Below, one piece after another: positions 46,121 to 58,971 of a stretch of DNA of 64,000 nt. Both the position numbers and the translations under genes were made by a program. The DNA is from Lactuca virosa (Eukaryota; Streptophyta; Magnoliopsida; Asterales; Asteraceae): positions 73,319,434 to 73,383,433 of the forward strand of contig CAKMRJ010005745.1 in NCBI GenBank assembly GCA_928212115.1, read 5' to 3'. Position 1 is the stretch's first letter, and the number at the start of each line of letters is the position of its first letter. A model generated the notes under the pieces. It worked only from the letters and a program-made list of their open reading frames with translations. It was not told the origin of the DNA and did not search any database.

Positions 46121-46234
46121 CTTATATAATTGCGATTAAAAAGGCAGTCGAATAAATGATTCTACCCTAAGCCACAACCAAACAAGGAAAATCAAATAAA
46201 ACAAAATCATCAATTCTAAGCCTGTTGAATCTTA

Positions 46235-46282
<48 letters not shown>

Positions 46283-47217
46283 TTTAAATAACGACAACGA
46301 TTGAAACTATTTGAAATAATTTAAATATTAACACAAGATTTCTTGTGTTATACTTATATCCCCCCCCCCCCTAAAGCAATGAAACATCGTGAAAACGTAA
46401 GGTATGAACTCACGTTGAGTGTGTGTTCTTGATTGGGTACGATGTGGTTGCGATGATCCTCGGGTTAGAACACATGTAAATAAACGTATCCAAATAATAT
46501 TTATCACATAATATTATGTATGAATTAGTTATATTTATATGTTAAGTGTTTTAAAAGACTAAACTAATTCAAAGTAACTTACAAGTTTTCTGGGAATTTT
46601 GGATGAAGATGTGAAGTGTTCTTGAATATGATATAAAGATTTGAAGATTAACTGGGTAAGTGCTTTGAAGATATGAAGGTTTTCTATTGAATTTTGAGAA
46701 AGAATTGTAGAGTTTTTCGTAGGGAAATTGTATGAAATGAAGTTTGATTTAGGTTTGCATATATATATGGGGGATAAAATTGATTTGATGTTTACGTTGG
46801 GATGTGTAATCTATCACATTGGGAACTTAATCAAGGTAAAATATGTAGATACTTAAGGGAGTTTTCGGCCATAAAAGGGGTAGATTTCGGTCTTGTGGTT
46901 TGGATTCTTGGGGTGATTTCGGCCAAGCACAAACCGAAATCACTTGTGATTTCGGTCTTGGAACAAACCGAAATCACATGTGATTTCAGCCAAGTGCCCA
47001 CCGAAATCCCAATGGTTTGTGGTTTATACTCTTTTGGCCTTTTTCTCATTTAATTAATAATTGAAAAGCTTCACTATTAAGAATACTTCTATGTCAAGAA
47101 ATCTTCATAATTACGATAACTTCATAAGTAAGCTTTTACTTATTTAATTTATTTTTGACCACTGACTTTTGTTGACTTCCTTTGCCTTTTATTGACTGGA
47201 AATAACTGGTTGTTACA
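44416..47217 (-). repeat. 3' LTR of element A
   Basis: 2802 bp including a ~337-bp MITE. It contains the end module (GGAACGGCG), the CAGGCCTGCTGGCC segment, the two short palindromes near 45415 and 45495, a hairpin copy at about 46115-46250 and a U3 cluster of CCGAAATC/GATTTCGG words (46863-47010). Confidence 0.9.
45751..46087. mobile_element. Foldback MITE in the left LTR of element A
   Basis: The left end TAGGTTTAGG...CAAAAAACCCTAAAAT and the right end ATTTTTTTAGGG...ATTCCTA are inverted copies. A further inner pair, ATACTTAGAGATCACA and TGTGATCTCTAAGTAT, lies deeper. No ORF. It lies between TA tracts, so the target duplication cannot be resolved. It is absent at the same place in the right LTR (about 54040). 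Confidence 0.78.
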
Positions 47218-47240
47218 TTATCCCCCCCGGTAGAGGAAAT
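47218..47240 (-). other. Polypurine tract of element A
   Basis: The plus strand reads TTATCCCCCCCGGTAGAGG; its complement CCGGGGGGGATAA abuts the LTR start TGTAACAACC on the minus strand. Confidence 0.85.
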
Positions 47241-47270
47241 TTCGTCCCGATATTGTTACTAAAGTGGTAC

Positions 47271-50200
47271 TCATGAACTAGGGAAAAGATGTAGGTACTT
47301 TTGTTTCATCTGATCTTCCTGTTCCCAAATGAATTCAGGTCCTCGCTTGGCATTCCAACGAACCTTCACTATTGGTATACGACTTTGTTTTCTTCTCTTT
47401 ATTTCCCTATGCATGATTTCTACCGGTTCTTCTACGAAGTGTAGACTCTCGTTTATCTCGATTTCATCGAGTGAGATCACAAGAGTTTCATCAGACAGAC
47501 ACTTCTTTAGATTAGATACGTGAAAAGTGGAATGTATGTTACTGAGTTCATGTTGTAGTTTGAGTTTGTAAGCCACCGGGCCGATTCTAGCAAGAATCTC
47601 GAATGGTCCGATGTACCTTGGATTTAGTTTTCCACGTTTGCCGAAACGTATCATTCCTTTCCAGGGTGAGACCTTTAATAGAACACGGTCACCAACTTGG
47701 AATTCCAAGGGTTTTCGTCGTTTGTCGGCATAACTCTTTTGTATGTTTATAGAAGCTTTCAGTCGTTCTCGGATTTGGACGATGTTTTTTGTGGTTTCTC
47801 GAATGATCTCGGGACCGATGAGAGTACTATCAGAAATTTGTTGCTTTGCTAGTTGCGTATCACCCACTTCAGCCCAGCACAAAGGGGATCTGCACTTACA
47901 ACCATAGAGGGCTTCAAATGGAACAACTTTGATGCTAGTGTGATAGTTGTTGTTGTACGAGAATTCAATGAGTGGTAAATGAGTATACCAAGCTTTCCCA
48001 AAATCTATCACACAAGCTCTCAACATGTCTTCCAGCGTCTGTATGGTTCTCTCGCTTTGCCCATTAGTCTGGGGATGGTACGATGTACTCATGTCGAGTT
48101 GGGTTCCCAAGGACTTTTGCAGTGATTGCTAAAACCGTGAAGTAAATCTACTATGTCTGTCAGAGATAATGGATATTGGCACACCATGCAATCATACTAT
48201 CTCTTTAATGTACGTCCTTGTTAACTTCTCCATCTTGTCAGTTTCCTTTATTAGCAGGAAGTGTGCAGATTTGGTTAATCTGTAGACGATTACCCAAATG
48301 GTATCATGACCACCCGCTGTCTTGGTCAACTTGGTTATGAAATCCATAGTTATCCGCTCCCACTTCCATTCAGGTATTTTTGGTTGCTGTAGTAAACCCG
48401 AAGGCTTCTGGTATTCTACCTTAACCTTGGCGCAGGTCAGGCACTTGCCCACGTAGGTAGCAATTTCTGCTTTCATGTTCGGCCACCAATAGAGTTTCTT
48501 GAGATCCAGATACATCTTATCAGAACCTGGATGAATGGAGTATCGAGTTTTGTGGGCTTCGTTCATGACGACATCTCTATACCCCACTAAACTTTAGTGT
48601 CCAAATTCGATTCATGAAATAACTAACTCCGTCATCCTTTACTTCTAGGTTTTTATCCATTCCTCTTAAGGCTTCACCTGCCACATTATCAGGTTTCAAG
48701 GCTTCCAGCTGAGCCTCTTTGATCTGCGTGGACAAATGTGAATGGATTGTCATAGTTAGAGACTTTACTCGGCGACCCGAGTATTCTTTTCGACTAAGGG
48801 CATCTGCTACTACATTGGCTTTTTCGGGATGATAGCGAATTTCGCATTCGTAATCATTGAGTAGTTCTACCTATCATCTTTGCCTCATGTTAAGTTCTTT
48901 CAGATCGAAGATGTGCTGGAGGCTTTTGTGATCCGTGAAGACTGTGCACTTCGTACCATAAAGGTAATGCCTCAAGATCTTCAGAGCAAAAACCACTGCT
49001 CCCAGTTCAAGGTCGTGCGTAGTATAGTTAACTTTGTGGTTCTTAAGCTGTCTCGAGGCATAGGAAATGACATTTCCTCGTTGCATAAGAACGCAGCCTA
49101 GTCCTTGCTTGGACGCGTCGCAGTATACTATGAAATCTCCCGTTCCTTCTGGGAGGGACAAGATTAGGGCGCTACAGAGGGCTCGCTTTAGTGTCTGGAA
49201 GGCAGTCTCTTGCTTCTCTTCACAGTTAAAGGTTACACCCTTTTGAGTCAAAGCGATGAGTGACTTTGCAATCTTGGAGAAATTTTGGATGAACCTTCTG
49301 TAATAGCCAGCGAGGCCTAGAAATTGGCGAATCTCTGTTGGGGTTCTCGGGGTCGCCCAGTTTTTGATAGCTTTGATTTTGGAGGGATCCACATGTATCC
49401 CTTCCTCGTTGACCACATGACCTAGGAAATCCAACTTTTGAATCCAAAATTCGTCCTTTGAGAACTTCGCATATAACTTCTCTGCCCTTAATGTTTCCAA
49501 TACTTGTCGCAAGTGTTGGCTGTGTTTTTCCTTACTTCAGGAATAGACTACAATGTCATCAATGAAAACAATTACGAAATTGTCTAAGTAAGGTCGACAC
49601 ACACGGTTTATCAGGTCCATGAACACTGCGGGCATATTCGTTAAACCGAAGGGCATCTCTACGAATTCATAGTGATCGTAGCGAGTTCTAAAAGCAGTCT
49701 TTGGAATATCTTCCTCCTCGACTCGTAGCGGATGGTATCCTGATCTCAGGCCAATCTTTGAAAAGAAACTTGCTCCTTGAAGTTGGTCGAAGAGTTCGTC
49801 GATTCGAGGTAAAGGGTATCAGTTTTTGATAGTAAGTTTATTTAATTCCTGGTAGTCTATGCACATGCGGAACGATCCATCTTTCTTCTTCACGAACAAG
49901 ACCGGTGCTCCTTAGGGTGAGAAGCTTGGTCTAATGAATCTTTTTCTTAACAGTTTGTTTAGTTGGCTGGATAATTCCTGCATTTCTGCCGGTGCTAAAC
50001 GGTACGGGGATTTAGCTACGGGGGTAGCTCCGGGAATCAAGTCGATTCGGAACTCAACTTGGCGTCTAGGAAGAACTCCTGAGAGATCTTAGGGGAATAC
50101 GTCAGCGAAGTTACAGACTTCGGGAATGCTCTCGATGTCTTTTACTTCTTGATTCTTATCTACCACGTGAGCTAAGAAGGCACAATATTCCTTGCGAAGA

Positions 50201-50400
50201 TACTTTTGAGCCTTGATGCAATAAATGATTTGAAGGTTAGTGCCTGGTTTATCACCATAAATGACGAGGGCTTCACTACTTGGCAGATTAAGATGAATGA
50301 CTTTTTCGAAACATAGGATATCAGCACGATGAGGGCTTAACCAATCCATGCCAATGATGACATCGAAGCTTTTTATTGAGACCGACATAAGGTCAATTTG
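47271..50400 (-). pseudogene. pol of gypsy element A: RT, RNase H, integrase, chromodomain-like tail
   Basis: Protease tail and linker (50388-50089, VIIGMDWLSPHRADILCF). RT with PFGLTN and VIVFIDDIVV near 49650-49540. A continuous stretch follows at 49512-48874 with WIQKLDFLGHVVNEEGIHVD, FLGLAGYYRRFI and RNase H residues DASKQGLGCVLMQ, ELGAVVFALK and TDHKSLQ. The integrase zinc finger (HKTRYSIHPG...CLTC) and MDFITKL lie at 48587-48192. The longest intact piece, 48110-47271 (279 codons), covers HPQTNGQSERTIQTLE through GDRVLLKVSPW to the chromodomain-like IPIVKVRWNAKRGPEFIWE. Frameshifts separate the blocks. It is the best preserved of the gypsy pol genes here, but not functional. Confidence 0.9.
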
Positions 50401-50446
50401 GAAAGAGTAGTTGTTAAGAGCGAGAGTATATCCTATGTATATGTCG

Positions 50447-51838
50447 TTAGTGCTCTGTCTTTCCGTTCGCTATTTCTACAATGAATGTGTCTTTTAGTGA
50501 TTGTGGATTTTGTTTTAGTAGGTGTTTGAATTTATGTCTCACGGAGCTTTTCTCCCCACCACTATCGAAAAGAATGCATGTGTAAGAATTATTGAGAAGA
50601 AACGTACCGGTAACCACAATAGGATCTGTTATTGCTTCTTCGTGACCTATTAACAATACTCTTCCCACACCACCAACATTCCTTGTCTTTGGGCAGTCTG
50701 TCTTGAAGTGTCCTGTTTCACCACACCCGTAACAAGCCTGGCTTACTCTAACGTCGGGGACTTGGGTGATAGATTGTGCCGGTGCCCTACAGAAATGGGC
50801 GGTGTGCCCCTTCCTGTTACAGTTTTTACGTTGCATTTCCCGACAAACTCCTATGTGATGGAAGTTGCACTTATCACACTTGGGAAGATTTCCAGCATAT
50901 CGATTGGAAGGTGCTGGAGCAATAGGAGCTGTAGCGGGAACAATAGCTAGAACAGTAGCAGGAACAGTAACAGCGTGTACTGCCACAGTTTGTTGCTTCT
51001 TTGAGGGCTCTTATGATGATTGCACCTTTCTTTTCTTCCAAAACTTCTTTTTGTTGCCTCCTTCTTTGGGTTGCTCAGGAATGGCTGTCATGGAGCCTTG
51101 GCGAAGTCCATGATCCATGAGTGTTTGTGCCAGACGTTTGGCACTGTCAAAAGTAAGTGGATTTGCAGCTATAACATTTCCTTGGATCAGGGGAGTTAAT
51201 CCCGAGATGTACCTTTCCACTTTCTTACTTTTCGGGGTGACCATCCCGAGACATAGAATAGCCAGGTTACTAAATCTGGCAGTGTAAGCAGCAATGTCGG
51301 AGTTTTTCATCATCAAACCCCAGAGTTCTTGCTCTAATTTTTGCACCTTGCCCCTCAGACAATATTCTGCTAGCCTTAGGACTTTTAAATCTTCCCAGCT
51401 CATAGCATTGGCTACTGGGAGAGACAACGACTTGACATAGCCGTTCCACCAAGAGAGGGCTCTGTCCATGAAAGTGCATGCTGCAAATTTCACTTTGCTA
51501 GCTTCAGGGCACACACAGATTTCAAACACCGATTCTGTTTTCTCGAACCAACGTTTTAGAGCAATGACACCTCCGGTGCCATCAAAGGATTTGGGTTTGG
51601 CATTCGTGAAATATTTGTATAAACAATCCATTGGGTTTCTGTGGCTTTCTCCGTGATTAGAAGGGTTGGCACCACTACCCGCCCCACTAGCACCCCTTGC
51701 GATGATTTGCCTCATGGCGGCTGTCGCGATGACTGTTACTGCTGCTTGGAAAACAACAGGGTCATACTGTGGAGGTGGCGGCGGTGGTGGAGGTGGTGGA
51801 GTGTTGTTGAAACGCCTGTTTGATCTACGTGGCGGCAT
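50447..51838 (-). pseudogene. gag and protease start of gypsy element A
   Basis: ATG at 51838 (MPPRRSNRRFNN), a proline run, then the Gag core (SFDGTGGVIALKRWFEKTES, MDRALSWWNGYV, LAEYCLRGKVQKLEQELW, AYTARFSNLAIL), open for 275 codons to 51011. A shifted frame (50986-50447) carries two knuckles (CNRKGHTAHFC; CYGCGETGHFKTDC) and the protease box ILFDSGGEKSS. A proline/valine/alanine linker separates them. Confidence 0.9.
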
Positions 51839-52775
51839 CCTTTTCTATTAGGTTTAAAGAAGAAATGATGATAAGTCCTCTATAGTTGTCATAAGTCAGG
51901 TGATATTGAACAAGATATATCTTAGTTCCAAACGCATCATATACTGACTTTTATAGTGTTCTGTTAGCGATTTATAATAGAAGCCCACTAAAATAAGTAA
52001 ACAATCGCAATTTCAATTTATGAAATTTATAGCAACACTTGTAACGAATTTGCATAATGTGACTCATAGTGGGTCCTCCTATAATCACATAGTGTATACA
52101 AATTATATATAACCAAGACCAAATAGACCTTCGAATTAGTGATCATACTCTAAGTCCACAACCAAACAAGGAACAGGAACTAAAGCGAAATCCCAAATTC
52201 TAAGTCTATAAAATCTTAATTATATATAACTCTAACGTATACACTTAGTAATTATAGATCTACCAGCAAGGATCCTTTGTTTTCACATGATTGTTTCCGG
52301 TAAGAAGGCCCTTCTCGACTATTAGTTTATATAACTATCGAGGTCTAAATATTGTTGTGCTAGTGTTATAGTACCGTAAAATACTCCTATAGTATTTTAA
52401 CTTTATGTTTGATTCTAGAGTTCTTCTGGTATATAGAGTTGGTAAGTTTTAGACTTGTTGCAACACCACGATCACTCCCAAACACATGTTGGTCGTATCT
52501 CAAATAAACATAGTTGATCAGATTATATTTATCCCGTATATGATTACATAACTGACTAGGTTTATTTGCAATGTCCAACATCTAAATACTTTTGTGTAGT
52601 TCTTACTGTGGTACTGTTTCTGGTAGGTATGCATGTTCGTATACTTCTTATAAAATACTTAGATTTTAAAAGTATACTTTTAGTGAGAGCGCTTCAGCCT
52701 CATTGTATTTATAGTTGTATATCTTGTGTGGTTTGATATACTTAGTTCACTATAAACCTGACTCTGATACCAATC
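51839..52775 (-). other. 5' leader of element A with hairpin and primer binding site
   Basis: Non-coding. Hairpin at 52102-52230: TTATATATAACCAAGA and ATAGAC on the left pair with TCTTAATTATATATAA and GTCTAT on the right, around loop CCACAACCAAACAAGGAAC. Most stem mismatches are C on the left facing A on the right, i.e. G-U pairs in the minus-strand RNA. The complement of 52760-52772 is TGGTATCAGAGTC, a tRNA-iMet primer site with one change. Confidence 0.82.
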
Positions 52776-54033
52776 TGTCACACCCCTAAACCGAAACGGC
52801 GGAAACGTTCGGGGGCGGATGACGTCATGTACAGTATCACAACAATTGAATAATAGTAATCAAAGCACAACAACCATTACATTGATAAAGTATAGTTTTT
52901 ACTTCTCTGTTTATATCAATGTATACTTGACATCAAAAGTATATAGCAAAAACTAAAAGACGTGACTGTATTGCTCCGTCTTTTCATAACCTGTGTGGAT
53001 ACCTATCTGCTGATTTCCTGAGAATACAAGTAGTTTTGAAAAGAGTGTTAACAATTAAATTGGTGAGTTCATAAGCATGTTTGTATTTGAAATCTGTCAT
53101 TGGTTTCCTGAAAATGTACATGTTTCCTCCCAGAAAATCCTATATTTTCTATTGTAAATGAATTGTAGTCTTAATACCTTAAAACTAAAAGTTATTAGTA
53201 TTGTTATTCTCTGAAACAGTATATCGTAGTTTTATTATTAAATAAAACCGTGTGAAAATGAATGTTTCTCTGAAATGTAAGTTTCTCTGTAATGTAAAAT
53301 AGTATGTTGTAATGTACTTGTATGAAAACCTTGTAAATGTATGTACCTGGGTTAACCAGCTGCAATGTAAAATAATGTATTGTAGTTTTATTATTTAATA
53401 AAACTATATGAATTTGTTTACGTATTCATACACTAATCGTATATTCAATACCAAATTGTGAGTTATTATAATCATGATTGATGACCTAAGATGGCCTGAA
53501 TACGACGTTCTTCAGACGCCGGAAATGGTACGACATTTGTCACCCCAGGCCTGCTGGCCTAACTGTAGCTAATAGTTTAGGTGCGGGATTGTCAGTCCCG
53601 TATAGATCTATACACAAGTGTCACGCTCTCCCTCCAGGAGACTCTGGTTATAATTTCAGGGTTTGGTTGGTACTTAGATAAGTACTTGAAGTATGTCTCA
53701 CAAATCTATATTGACGGTTACGTGTAGAATAATGAAAGGTCACTTTGTAATGGATAAACAGTATATATGTTTCATAAACTATACCTATTATAGTTTATAT
53801 GTTTGTTTCTATTGTATTGTAACCTGAACTTGATAAAATAGTACGTATGTTCCATAAACTATACCTATTATAGTTTATATATTTTGTTCATATTGAATTG
53901 AAAACCTTTGTATTATTAACGATTTTGCAAGTTTGAATTCGTAATTCCATGAAGTTTAACATTTATGTCCAAATGGTAATAAAATAAATTGTAAAAATAT
54001 TCTTTTAGTTTAGCATGTTTAAATAGTTTTATA

Positions 54034-54370
<337 letters not shown>

Positions 54371-54833
54371 TTAAATAACGACAACGATTGAAACTATTTG
54401 AAATAATTAAATATTAACACAAGATTTCTTGTGTTTTACTTGTATCCCCCCCCCCCCTAAAACTATGAAACATCATGAAAATGTAGGGGTATGAATTTAC
54501 TACGAGTGTGTGTTCTTGATTGGGTACGATGTGGTTGTGATGATCCTCGGGTTAGAACACGTGTAAATAAATGTATCCTAATAATATTTATCACATAATA
54601 TTATGTATGAATTAGTTATATTTATATGTTAAGTGTTTTAAAAGACTAAACTAATTTAAAGTAACTTACAAGTTTTCTGGGAATTTTGGATGAAGATATG
54701 AAGTGTTCTTGAATATGATATGAAGATTAACTCGGTAAGTGCTTTGAAGATATGAAGGTTTTCTATTGAATTTTGAGAGAGAATTGTAGAGTTTTCGTAG
54801 GGAAATTGTATGAAATGAAGTATGATTTCGGTT

Positions 54834-54949
<116 letters not shown>

Positions 54950-55139
54950 TAGGTTCAGGTGTTTAAAGTAAGTATTGTGTTATTATATGCATAAATGTAG
55001 GCCAATCATTTCAAAAACTTAAATAAGGATATATAATATTACCTATTAATTAATTTTGTTAATTAAATAAAAATTTAATTAATCCCTAAAATATTGGATG
55101 GCTTTCCTTTAAATCCCTTGAAACCGTTACTGCTTCTTT

Positions 55140-55420
55140 TTCACCGATCCATACCTTCTTTTTCAACCTAACCGATGCCGATGATTGAAGAAGATAAGAG
55201 GCTGGAGCTTGCCCGTTCGCCGACCAACACTATCAGCCACCAGCGAGCCACCATCGCCACCGAACACCATCAACCACCATCGTTCATCTTCAACAGGTAA
55301 CATACTCGTGCTTTTTCCCTTTATTTGGGGATCGACGTTTCTCTCTAGTGACAGTCGCTGCCTTTCCGCCAACGCCGCCCCTCCTCCAGAAAATTAGTAA
55401 GTTTCTCTGCTCAATCTATG
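55140..55420 (+). other. Unassigned G+C-rich block inside the captured segment
   Basis: Rich in CACCATCGCCACC-like words, with a candidate donor (CAACAG|GTAACA near 55297). It could be a captured 5'UTR or first exon. No family recognised. Confidence 0.3.
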
Positions 55421-55681
55421 AAATCGATTTTTCTGAAACTGAAGTTGAAATCTGAAATCGATTTTCAATGCTTCGCCACTTTTTCTCAAAGAAAAAAAGT
55501 GCTTGCCCACCTAGCTTACAATGGAAAGTAGAATTCGCTTTGAATACTCAGTTCTACAAACGCCTTTATTTACTTTATTGATGGGGTTCACGTGGGACGC
55601 CTTTGCAGGTGGTGTTGATTACAATCTTCTATCACTTTTAAGATTTTCAATTTTGCTCAGGGAATTGTGATTAACTGGATA

Positions 55682-56322
55682 GGGATTTGCAATTGGAAAC
55701 GAACTCACTGAACCTGGAATCTAATTTAAGGCGGATGTTGATTTCGCTTTGGAAAATCAGTTAATTACAAAAAAATATTACAATGAATTGATTCAAATAG
55801 TACCAAAGTGTGAAGAAGCAGCAAACAAATGCGGTAATTTCATTATTTAAGCTTGTTATATTTTCGTTAATGTTGTATATATACTTGAGAGGTGGGCTGG
55901 TTTTTTAGGGACAAATGGTAAAGACAGTTGCCTTGATGCCCTAAACATATGTGGGGAAATTCACTCCAAGATTTTGTTTGTTAGCAAATATGTGTAACTA
56001 AGCGAATAAATATCCTATAATCATAACTGGAAGTGTAATTCATATGTAATAGAAACAATTGTTGTATAACAACCTTATGATTTGAAGAAGCAAATATGTG
56101 ATGACTTGTCAAAGATAGATGAATTCTTGAACTTGGAATCAGTGAAAAAGGCATTAGGGGTACCAGAGGAAATACACTTTGGGGCGTGTAATGGTGAGGT
56201 GTATCGAGCAATGAAGGAAGACATTATGAGAAACCTTAAAGTTGGGATTCCAGTGCTTTTGGAAGATGGTATTCAGATGCTTGTTTATGCTGGGGAATAT
56301 GATTTTATTTGCAATTGGTTAG
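55682..56322 (+). pseudogene. Serine carboxypeptidase-like gene fragment (captured)
   Basis: Three exon-like blocks on the plus strand. Block 1 (about 55682-55833) reads GFAIGNELTEPGI, a stop, then FKADVDFALENQLI and VPKCEEAANKCG. Block 2 (from 55909) reads TNGKDSCLDALNICGEIHSK, joining in phase. Block 3 (about 56066-56322) reads ICDDLSKIDEFLNLESVKKA, IMRNLKVGIPVLLEDGIQ and LVYAGEYDFICNWLG, with donor TTAG|GTAAGA. These match the middle and C-terminal half of plant S10 carboxypeptidases; the Asp of YDFICNW is the catalytic Asp. The Ser and His exons are absent, block 1 has a TAA, and block 2 lacks a clear donor, so the protein is non-functional. Confidence 0.8.
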
Positions 56323-57011
56323 GTAAGATACGAATTCCAATTCTGTTGGAATGGAATGACGAATTCCAATTATATTGGAATCACAGAAGTTGATGCTTGA
56401 AGAACGGACCACAAAATTGAAACGGACCACATTATTCTTTTAGAATGTATTAGTCGTTGTTAGATTTTGATGTTTTCTTTCCCGATTTGAAAGTTTTTTT
56501 AGTTTTATTCTTTAACAATAAATGTAATTCTTAGCAATTGTTACCCGTATTCTACAAGAATTAATGTAATGTTTGTTTTTATTCTTCAATTGATGGTTCA
56601 AAAATTTGTTATTCTCTAAGAAGTTTTTAAAGTTATTTTTAAACTGATGGTTCAAAACTATTGTTTGTCTTCAAAATATTCATTCATTCAAAACATTTAT
56701 TTTGTCAGAATAGATAATCTGACATTCTCATAGATTATCATTCTAACAAAATTATCTTAGAATTATAATCTAATTAATTAAAAAAATGTAAATTCAAAAT
56801 TAAGAAAATCAAATATATCTGAAAATTCGAAACTTTTTATTAATTAAACTTGTGTTTCCTAATTAGTAAATTTTTGGTAAATTAAGAAACTGAATGATAC
56901 CTATTTATGCATACAATAACACAATAATCACTTTCTTAATTTACCAAAAATGATTGACCCACATTTATGTATAGAATAACACAATAATTACTTTGAATAG
57001 AATAACCTAAG

Positions 57012-57060
<49 letters not shown>

Positions 57061-57478
57061 GGAATAAAATTGATTTGATGTTTACGTTAGGATGTGTGAT
57101 CTATCACATTGGGAACTTAATCAAGGTAAAATATCTAGATACTTAAGGGAGTTTTCGGCCATAAAAGGGGTTGATTTCGGTCTTGTGGTTTGGATTCTTG
57201 GGGTGATTTCGGCCAAGCACAAACCGAAATCACATGTGATTTCGGCCAAGTGCCCACCAAAATCCTAATGTTCTGTGGTTTATACTCTTTTGGCATTTAT
57301 CTCATTTAATTAATAATTGAAAAGCTTCATTATTAAGAATACTTCTATGTTAAGAAATCTTCATAATTAACATAACTTTATAAGTAAGCTTTTACTTATT
57401 TAATTTATTTTTGACCGTTGACTTTTGTTCACTTTCTTTTCTTTTTATTGACTCGAAATAACTGGTTGTTAAACTTTG

Positions 57479-57758
57479 TGGTGCTATTGTGATAGATAGA
57501 TTCTACGTTATATCCTCTTTGATTTTCCTCTTGATCACCACAAAAGGTAATATAAAACCCTCTTATACTTTAGTTTTATTGCTTGAATCACATGCACATA
57601 ACTACTTCATTAGCCATGAAAAACTACTAAAAGCATACCACTAACTATGTTCCTTGTTCCTTGCAATCCACCTTACTCTGTCTCCATATTTTACACATTG
57701 TAGTACTATTTGTAATATTTTACAAAAATATTATTACACATTTTAAAATTTCATATTG

Positions 57759-57800
<42 letters not shown>
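57479..57800 (+). other. Probable remainder of copia LTR F, then (TA)n
   Basis: Resumes after element A with TGGTGCTATTGTGATAG. No recognisable LTR end was found before the TA tract at 57763-57799. No gene: the 57661-57858 frame is mainly the TA repeat. Confidence 0.4.
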
Positions 57801-57834
57801 TAGTAGAATAATTCAGATGCACCACAAGAATCGA

Positions 57835-58240
57835 GGCCTATGCAGACGACACTTCTAGACACCATACCGGCGATATGTCGTCGGTAAAAATTCGTCGGCA
57901 TAGCTCTGTCGGTAAAGGTTGAAAAAGTCGTCGGGACAGAAGTCGTCGGTACTGATTCACCAATGCCGATGACATGTCGTCTTCAAAGGGTCGCCGGGAT
58001 TGATTTTCGAGAAAAAAAAAGTTTATTCTGAACCTATCCCGACGACTTCTCTTCAGGAAAGGAGCCTGCAATACCGACGATTTGTCGTTGGGAAAAGGGA
58101 CACCAATACCGACGATTGTCGTTGGTAAAAGTGGGTCGCAGACAACTACCATTCTAGTAATACAGACGATTTGTTGTCCGGATTGGTGAAACCGTTTTTA
58201 CAGTTATTGAGCTATACCGACGACATGTCGTCGCTATAAC
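57835..58240. repeat. CACTA subterminal repeat array
   Basis: At least seven degenerate palindromes of type CCGACGACATGTCGTCGG, for example GGCGATATGTCGTCGG near 57864, GATGACATGTCGTC near 57968, CCGACGATTTGTCGTTGG near 58075 and CCGACGACATGTCGTCGC near 58217. In CACTA elements such repeats bind the TNPA-like protein. Confidence 0.8.
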
Positions 58241-58456
58241 CTTTTTTTTTAATATTTTTTACTGATTTTGTTATGTAAACAAAATCTGGTTTTTAAAACA
58301 AATCCAAGAAGTATATATGCAGAACAATATCAAACACTTAATAAGCATAAGATACCATTAAAATTCAAATTCAAATTCTACTACATAACAAAATAACAAA
58401 AAAAAACAAGTCTTCAACAAACATTGTTCTCGTTATCATTCTAGTTCTCCTCCTCC

Positions 58457-58493
<37 letters not shown>
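58457..58493. repeat. (CAT)n microsatellite
   Basis: About twelve CAT/ATC units, read as a methionine run on the minus strand. Confidence 0.9.
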
Positions 58494-58494
<1 letters not shown>

Positions 58495-58971
58495 TCCTCG
58501 AGTTCGTTGGTTGTTTCGGGGGTATTTTGTGAAAACATATTGGGATTAAATTGGAATTGTGGCATTGGTTGTGTTTGGAAGTTAGGAATGACGAACGCGA
58601 AAGTGTTATTATACATTTGTTGCATTTGTAGCATTTGTAGCATTTGTTGTTGCATGTATTGCATTTGTTGGGTTAATAAAACAACTTGGGGATTATCTGA
58701 AGATTGGGATGTGGAAGCTTTGGAACGTTTGATATGTTCATTTAGAAATAAATTATTGTTGATGTTTGGTTTCCTTCCAACTCCGCGAATATGCTCGCGT
58801 CTCTCACCGAGGGCACGAGTGAGACAATGTTCTCCATTTAACTTTTCGTTCTCCCCGAGCTCTGATTGCATCAACAGCTTCTCTCGTTGAATGTTTTACT
58901 AAAATAAATAAAACAATAAACATACGTTAATTAAAACAAATAACTAAATTTATACACTAAAATAATAATAA

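Larger units (their letters stand above)
54950..57015 (+). mobile_element. Terminal-inverted-repeat element with captured gene (Pack-MULE-like)
   Basis: Ends TAGGTTCAGGT... (54950) and ...AACCTAAGCCTA (57015) are inverted copies over about 70 bp, including ATTGTGTTATT, CATAAATGT and CCAATCATTT and their complements. No transposase. The interior (55140-56400) is G+C-richer, with split coding DNA of a serine carboxypeptidase and an unassigned exon-like stretch (55140-55400). Flanking TA and GA tracts hide the target duplication, so Mutator-like is inferred from long TIRs plus gene capture; hAT or another family is possible. Confidence 0.65.

Noticed and set aside
58507..58890. 127-codon plus frame rich in Cys and Ile
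   Set aside because: Antisense of the Gln/Met-rich Transposase_24-type exon.
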